A program made the position numbers and the translations under genes. DNA of 54,090 bases, taken from positions 1 to 54,090 of the forward strand of contig JAMCYH010000215.1 of assembly GCA_023474025.1 (NCBI GenBank), read 5' to 3'. This DNA is from Deltaproteobacteria bacterium. Lineage in GTDB: Bacteria; Desulfobacterota; Desulfomonilia; Desulfomonilales; Desulfomonilaceae. Below the pieces are notes generated by a model. That model did no database searches. It saw only the letters and a list, made by a program, of their open reading frames with translations, and was not told the origin of the DNA. Below, one piece after another: positions 49,648-54,090 of the stretch (positions within the stretch are counted from its first letter, which is position 1; each line of letters begins with the position of its first letter).

Positions 49648-49653
49648 TATAAT
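49648..49653 (+). promoter_or_regulatory. -10 box of a probably leaderless dehydrogenase transcript
   Basis: A perfect TATAAT ends six bases before the GTG at 49660, the same spacing as at the MFS gene. No good -35 is visible. Confidence 0.55.
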
Positions 49654-49659
49654 TATCTT

Positions 49660-50391
49660 GTGAAATTCCACAACGAAGTTGCTATCATCACCGGCGCCTC
49701 ATCGGGCATTGGTCTTGCCACCGCCAGGTTGCTTACCAGGCTCGGGACCAAAGTGGTCCTCGCCGCCCGTTCACAAGAGAAACTACGCCAAGTCTCCAGG
49801 GGACTTTCTGGTTCACTGGTCGTTCCCACCGACGTCACCAAAGAGAGAGACGTTAAAGATCTCGTCCGCAGGTCTAAAGAGCACTTCGGCAGAATCGACA
49901 TCCTCATCAATAACGCCGGACAAGGGTACGACTCGTCGGTCGAAAAAATCGATTTAAAGACTTACCGTAGGCTTTTCGAACTGGACGTTCTCGGCCCGCT
50001 TATCGCCATGAAAGAAGTGATTCCCATTATGAGATCCCAAAAGAAGGGGTCGATTATCAACATAAGCTCTGGTGCCGCCATAATGTTCCTTACCGGTGCC
50101 TCACCATATACCTCACTCAAATGGGCCCTCATCACTCTCAGCCGGGCCGCCAGGGAAGAACTAGCCAATGACCACATCAACGTCAGCCTCGTCTATCCAT
50201 ATGTAACTCTCACTAATTTCGAGCGAAATACCATCAAAGCCGGGGTATCTCGTGGCGAGCCCGCCGGTTGGATAAGCCAACTTCCCCATCCACCGGATAC
50301 CGCCGAATACGCCGCCAAAAAAATCCTTGAGGCTATCCGAAGAGGAAAGGCAGAGGTCTTTGCCCATGACTGGATGCAACCGATTCGCTAA
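49660..50391 (+). CDS. Short-chain dehydrogenase/reductase
   Basis: The 243-aa oxidoreductase from the GTG at 49660 begins VAIITGASSGIGLATARLL (cofactor-binding TGxxxGIG). NNAG follows in ILINNAGQGYD, then the catalytic serine in NISSGAAIM and YTSLKWAL (Y-x3-K). A longer frame exists upstream, but it would overlap the phosphoesterase promoter, and a perfect -10 lies just before this GTG. The arginine in VLAARS after the second strand suggests NADPH. The substrate is unknown. Confidence 0.92.
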   Translation: MKFHNEVAIITGASSGIGLATARLLTRLGTKVVLAARSQEKLRQVSRGLSGSLVVPTDVTKERDVKDLVRRSKEHFGRIDILINNAGQGYDSSVEKIDLKTYRRLFELDVLGPLIAMKEVIPIMRSQKKGSIINISSGAAIMFLTGASPYTSLKWALITLSRAAREELANDHINVSLVYPYVTLTNFERNTIKAGVSRGEPAGWISQLPHPPDTAEYAAKKILEAIRRGKAEVFAHDWMQPIR

Positions 50392-50504
50392 TAACAATCA
50401 TTTACCCCGAGAGCCAATCTTATCCAAAAGCAAGCCACTTGGACAAAGAAGACAAACGCAGTTACCGTCAGCGGCCCGAAACAGCCACACTCTCTCTAGT
50501 TGTC

Positions 50505-50550
50505 CCGCCAAAGAAGGAAAGGTCTGCCTTCCGAAGGATCAGGCAGACCT
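50505..50550 (-). terminator. Terminator of the MacB-type operon
   Basis: On the minus strand AGGTCTGCCT-N11-AGGCAGACCT (10 base pairs, 50520-50550) is followed by TTCCTTCTTT. It lies 21 bases after the stop of the DUF5666-like gene. Confidence 0.85.
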
Positions 50551-50570
50551 ATCCCCACTAAATATCAACA

Positions 50571-51014
50571 TTACTGACCTGAATTTTGCCCTTGTCCTGT
50601 AACTTGGTTTTCCACTCCCCCACGGAAGGTCGGATTGATCTGTACATTTTGAGCCGTCACACTCCCATCACTATTTTCCTGACCGAAAGCAGCTACCTTC
50701 TCTCCAACTTTAAGATCATTCCAGCTCCCCTCGGCGGACTTACTATATGTCGTCGTCTGTGACAACAAAACAATCTTACTGCTTCCATCCTGAAGCTTAA
50801 CCGTCATCGACTTATCATCAAGACTTAAGATATCGCCAGAAACAGGCCGAAAAGAGGCGCGATTACCGTTAAGTTGCCTCTTAAACCGAGCAACGGAACC
50901 AGCTCCCGCAGCCTGTCGACTCTCCTGATATTTAATCCCGGCGAAAAACCCACCACCGGCAAGAACAACGGCAACAACTGCCGCCACTATAATGTTATTC
51001 TTCACCTTGCTCAC
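50571..51014 (-). CDS. Exported DUF5666-like protein
   Basis: The 147-aa protein has an N-terminal membrane helix (IIVAAVVAVVLAGGGFFAG) followed by a beta-barrel-like domain. Its pattern, SGDILSLDDKSMTVKLQDGS...LKVGEKVAAFGQENSDGSVTAQNVQ, resembles the OB-like DUF5666 repeat found in extracytoplasmic proteins. It ends in a glycine-glutamine tail. Function is unknown. It is the last gene of the operon with the hydrolase and the ABC transporter. Confidence 0.7.
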   Translation of the reverse strand: MSKVKNNIIVAAVVAVVLAGGGFFAGIKYQESRQAAGAGSVARFKRQLNGNRASFRPVSGDILSLDDKSMTVKLQDGSSKIVLLSQTTTYSKSAEGSWNDLKVGEKVAAFGQENSDGSVTAQNVQINPTFRGGVENQVTGQGQNSGQ

Positions 51015-51023
51015 CTCCTTTCA

Positions 51024-52085
51024 TCATGACTTCAAATATTTATCAAAAAAACCCACTGTCCTTTTCATTGCCACCTCAAAATTTGGTGTGGAAATATTGT
51101 GATCACCGCCCGGATAGTTATAATACTCAACCGTTTTCCCCAAAGCTTTTAGCTTTTGATAGAGCTTCGTCGAGAAATCAACCGGCACCTCTTCGTCATT
51201 TCCTCCAGTATGCAGCTGAATCGGGGCAGTAATATCGCCAAGATAATTTGTCGGATCGACGCTATTCCAAAAACTCGGATTAGTCGCCGGCATCCCGTAA
51301 GTATCGGTCAACTGCTTCCGATAATTATTCCTCTGAGCCAGCTCTCGGGCCGACGGCTGGTACCTCACCCGCCGCTGCCAGTTATTCATAAGATCATCAT
51401 ATGACCCTACCACTCCACCCCAGATGACCGCCGCTTTAATATCTTTCGTATCAACAACTAAGTCCCTCAAGGTAATATTCCCGCCCATCGAATGCCCCCA
51501 CATCCCGATTTTATTCGGATTTATGTCTTTATACCTCTTTACACTAGCCAAAGCGTTCAAGTCATCAACCGCATAAGCCGGAGAATAATAAGCCCCCTCC
51601 GGTTGTCCCTGAGAATCTCCGTTACCACGATAATCCGGCTTGAAAACAACGTATCCCGACCGTGCCAGACTATCAACATAAGCTACATAGCGCTCGGTTG
51701 TTCTATATAGCTCAGGAGGGATATAGCCGTGATTAAAAATAATCGCCGGCCAGCCACCAACCGGCTTAGTCCCCTCCGGTACCGTCAGCAAGCCGTAAAT
51801 CTCCAGTCCCTCAGACAGATAAGAAGCAAGGTACCTATGGTAATTAACGCCTGGTGTTAGAACTTGCTCAATAACCAAATCGCTTCCCGGATAAACTGCC
51901 TTACGCATCGCTGAGATCATTAACGGATTTCCGTCTACAATTGGACTAACTGCTCCGGACGGAAGAGGACGGTTGCTTCCGGAGACCGGCAGACTCACCA
52001 AACGGTATTTAACCGAATAAACTAAAATTACCCCTGCCGCCGCAACTAACGCCAACGCCCCCAATATTTTCGCGAGGCTACTCAT
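51024..52085 (-). CDS. Exported alpha/beta hydrolase (prolyl oligopeptidase-like)
   Basis: The 353-aa protein starts at the ATG overlapping the stop of the permease gene (ATGAGTAG). It has a signal anchor (about residues 8-25) and a hydrolase fold: IIFNHGYIPPELYR (oxyanion region), the nucleophile elbow MWGHSMGGNITL, the acid in HTGGNDEEVP and the histidine in YPGGDHNIS. All three catalytic residues are therefore visible. It is probably an extracytoplasmic esterase or peptidase. Confidence 0.88.
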   Translation of the reverse strand: MSSLAKILGALALVAAAGVILVYSVKYRLVSLPVSGSNRPLPSGAVSPIVDGNPLMISAMRKAVYPGSDLVIEQVLTPGVNYHRYLASYLSEGLEIYGLLTVPEGTKPVGGWPAIIFNHGYIPPELYRTTERYVAYVDSLARSGYVVFKPDYRGNGDSQGQPEGAYYSPAYAVDDLNALASVKRYKDINPNKIGMWGHSMGGNITLRDLVVDTKDIKAAVIWGGVVGSYDDLMNNWQRRVRYQPSARELAQRNNYRKQLTDTYGMPATNPSFWNSVDPTNYLGDITAPIQLHTGGNDEEVPVDFSTKLYQKLKALGKTVEYYNYPGGDHNISTPNFEVAMKRTVGFFDKYLKS

Positions 52086-53307
52086 AGCGCAGCGCTTCAA
52101 TCGGCGGCAAACCGGCCGCTCTTTGGGCCGGGTACCAACCGAACAAGATCCCGATCCCTGCCGAAACGACGAACGCCAAAAGGACTGAGGTTAAAGAAAT
52201 TCCTGCCGGGAGCCCCACCTTACTCGCGATCAGATATGATGCCACTACCCCCAACCCTACCCCAATCGCCCCACCCGTAAAAGTCAAAATAACCGACTCT
52301 GTTAAAAACTGCGTCGTAATAATCCTCTTCGTCGCCCCGAGGGCTTTCCGCAACCCGATCTCCCTCGTTCTCTCGGTTACCGTCACCAACATTATGTTCA
52401 TAATCCCAATTCCGCCCACCAAAAGAGAGATCGCCGCAATACCCGAAAGGAGAGCCGTAAACGTCCCGGTTGCCGCCGTCGCCGTATTGAGCACGTCCTG
52501 TTGGGAAAAAATCGAAAAATCTGCCTGTGAGGGGTCGCCTATTCGGTGGCGGCTCAAAAGAAAATAGCCAACCTGGTTCTCCGCCTCAGTCATCACGTCA
52601 GGGCTTTTTGCTTCCAAAGCGATCGAGCTTAGATAATTATCTCCGAAAAGCTGCTTTTGGGCAGTAGATAGCGGTACGAATACAATGTCGTCCTGGTTTA
52701 AAAACCCCGTCCCCCCTTTAGACTCGGTTACCCCGATAATCGTCAGTGTTGTCTTCCCGGCCACCCGAATTGTCTGACCGGTCGGATCGGCTCCGGCACC
52801 AAACAAATCGCTTACCACCTGTGGCCCGACCACTGCCACTTTCGCTATACCGTCAACATCCCGCTGACTAATAAAGCTCCCCATCGCCATTGTAATTCTG
52901 TGGACAGCGGCATATGCGGGTGTCACACCAATCACCTGGGTATTAGTATTACTCGCTCCGGTTGTAATCTGAACTCTTCTGGACAGCTCCGGCGAAACGT
53001 TTTGGACCGTATTTATCTCCGCCGCCGTCCCAATCGCTTTCGCATCGTCGTTGGTCAAAGTTGACCCTCCTCCGGCCGCACCCCTCACTGCTCCCGTTCT
53101 CACCGCAGAGGGGATAACTGTCAATAAATTTGCTCCCAATCCCTGTATCTGCGACTGAATCGCCGACTGTGTCCCCTGGCCGAGAGAAATCAGGGAAATG
53201 ACACTCCCGATACCAATAACAATCCCCAAAATCGCTAGTCCTGTCCGCATCTTGTTAACTGTCAAAGTCGTCAGACTCTCTAAGACCAGCTCGCTAAAAT
53301 CCATCAT
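52078..53307 (-). CDS. MacB/FtsX-type ABC transporter permease
   Basis: The 409-aa permease has one N-terminal helix (MRTGLAILGIVIGIGSVISL), a large extracytoplasmic domain (about residues 45-275) and three C-terminal helices. The conserved ERTREIGLRKALGATKRII segment precedes the last two of these. This is the MacB/FtsX layout. Such systems use ATP to drive a periplasmic mechanical task such as lipoprotein or antibiotic export. It overlaps the ATPase gene by four bases. Confidence 0.93.
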   Translation of the reverse strand: MMDFSELVLESLTTLTVNKMRTGLAILGIVIGIGSVISLISLGQGTQSAIQSQIQGLGANLLTVIPSAVRTGAVRGAAGGGSTLTNDDAKAIGTAAEINTVQNVSPELSRRVQITTGASNTNTQVIGVTPAYAAVHRITMAMGSFISQRDVDGIAKVAVVGPQVVSDLFGAGADPTGQTIRVAGKTTLTIIGVTESKGGTGFLNQDDIVFVPLSTAQKQLFGDNYLSSIALEAKSPDVMTEAENQVGYFLLSRHRIGDPSQADFSIFSQQDVLNTATAATGTFTALLSGIAAISLLVGGIGIMNIMLVTVTERTREIGLRKALGATKRIITTQFLTESVILTFTGGAIGVGLGVVASYLIASKVGLPAGISLTSVLLAFVVSAGIGILFGWYPAQRAAGLPPIEALRYE

Positions 53308-54023
53308 TTTTTACCGTTAACCTTTCTTTGCCTGTGGCCATTACCGTCTGCGACAATCCTCCCGTCACGAATATGAATAATCCTTTTAGCATGCTCAGCG
53401 ATATCCGGTTCATGGGTAATCATAATAATGGTATGACCCTCGTCATTAAGGTTCTGAAAAATTGCCATAATCTCCGCTGCCTGATTTGAAGCAATATTCC
53501 CCGTCGGCTCGTCCGCTAAAAGAATTGCCGGATTCATCACGAGCGCCCTAGCAATCGCCACGCGCTGCTGCTGCCCCCCGGAGAGCTGATTCGAGGTGTG
53601 CTCAAGTCGATCCGCCAATCCCACCATCGTCAGATATTTTTTCGCTCGTTCTTCCCTTTCGTCCTTCGACACCCCAGCATAGGCCATCGGCAAGACGACA
53701 TTTTTCATCGCCGTTGTCCTTGGCAACAAATTGTACGCCTGGAAGACAAAACCAATCTTCCGATTCCTAATACCAGCCAGCTGATCGTCAGTCAGTTTCT
53801 CAACATTCTGTCCATCGAGAATGTATGTACCCGCTGTCGGCAAATCCAGCGCTCCCAAAATATGCATCAAGGTTGATTTTCCCGACCCGGAGGGCCCCAT
53901 TATCGCTACAAATTCACCCTTATCCACGACAAAGGAAATATCGGCCAGCGCCACTGTCTCCACCGAATCCATTTTGTAAACCTTGGATAGGTGGCTAGTC
54001 TCAATAATCGGGCTAGCTTTCAT
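53304..54023 (-). CDS. MacB/LolD-type ABC transporter ATP-binding protein
   Basis: The 239-aa ATPase has Walker A in [20 protein letters not shown], the Q-loop in [12 protein letters not shown], the signature [15 protein letters not shown], Walker [12 protein letters not shown] and the H-loop in IIMITHEPD. The [15 protein letters not shown] pattern is specific to the LolD/MacB subgroup. It is the first gene of the operon with the permease, the hydrolase and the DUF5666-like protein. The 67 bases upstream to the window end hold no further gene. Confidence 0.94.
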   Translation of the reverse strand: MKASPIIETSHLSKVYKMDSVETVALADISFVVDKGEFVAIMGPSGSGKSTLMHILGALDLPTAGTYILDGQNVEKLTDDQLAGIRNRKIGFVFQAYNLLPRTTAMKNVVLPMAYAGVSKDEREERAKKYLTMVGLADRLEHTSNQLSGGQQQRVAIARALVMNPAILLADEPTGNIASNQAAEIMAIFQNLNDEGHTIIMITHEPDIAEHAKRIIHIRDGRIVADGNGHRQRKVNGKK

Positions 54024-54090
54024 AGGCCCTTCCTAGTCACCCCTAAGTCTAACTGCCCCGCCCCCGCCTTTTAGGCCGGAGGTAACTTCC

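Noticed and set aside
1-54090. Alternative genetic code (TGA as glycine, as in some Patescibacteria)
   Set aside because: Recognised proteins end at TGA as well as TAA and TAG at their expected lengths, with no in-frame TGA inside conserved domains.

Overview
The window is most likely a chromosomal piece of a Patescibacteria (Candidate Phyla Radiation) bacterium, probably Microgenomates-like. This is an inference from gene content. Supporting points are an archaeal-type class I lysyl-tRNA synthetase, single-copy housekeeping genes (secA, serS, greA, typA, lon) packed between many small envelope and transport genes, very short intergenic gaps, several apparently leaderless starts and TGA used as an ordinary stop. 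No rRNA and no CRISPR array is present; there are two tRNA genes.

Layout. Positions 1-14650 are core: partial secA, a D-Ala-D-Ala-ligase-like ATP-grasp gene, a spermidine-synthase-like methyltransferase, an ABC exporter, serS behind a T-box leader, an HD-domain protein, an S51 peptidase, class I lysS fused to a B3/B4 domain, greA, a two-gene ABC-2 exporter and typA. Positions about 14700-31120 are an AT-richer integrated island. Its left half is a ten-gene minus-strand operon built on a type I restriction-modification system (hsdM, hsdS, hsdR) interleaved with four small proteins, three of them membrane-anchored, and followed by a YgjP-like metallopeptidase, an HNH protein and an unknown. Its right half carries a tyrosine recombinase, a stand-alone RarA/MgsA C-terminal domain, an Xre regulator, a 340-bp array of unusual repeats, small conserved unknowns, a replication-initiation-like protein and a large serine recombinase whose 3' end runs into tRNA-Glu, the likely integration target.

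Positions 31206-40380 return to core: lon under a CIRCE-like operator, a PAP2 phosphatase, a membrane-anchored SurA-N-like chaperone, a YbaK-type deacylase, a methyltransferase, a RecB-like nuclease, a DsbA/VKOR oxidative folding pair and a secreted CAP-domain protein. Positions 40500-45267 are a second, smaller accessory block starting at a GIY-YIG gene fused in frame through tRNA-Gln. It contains zinc-ribbon proteins, a DUF4238 protein, a helical-repeat protein and an Apea-like HEPN protein, and could be a defence cluster. Positions 45468-54023 hold an acetyltransferase, an MFS transporter, an acyltransferase, a secreted phosphoesterase, a short-chain dehydrogenase, an exported DUF5666-like protein and a MacB-type ABC operon with an exported hydrolase.

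The most unusual items are the repeat array at 27169-27508 (four anchors, each followed at a fixed distance by its own duplicated motif), the LysRS-B3/B4 fusion, the serS T-box with a UGGC bulge matching tRNA-Ser, the symmetric CIRCE variant at lon, the expanded type I restriction operon, and the two nuclease/recombinase genes that read into tRNA genes.
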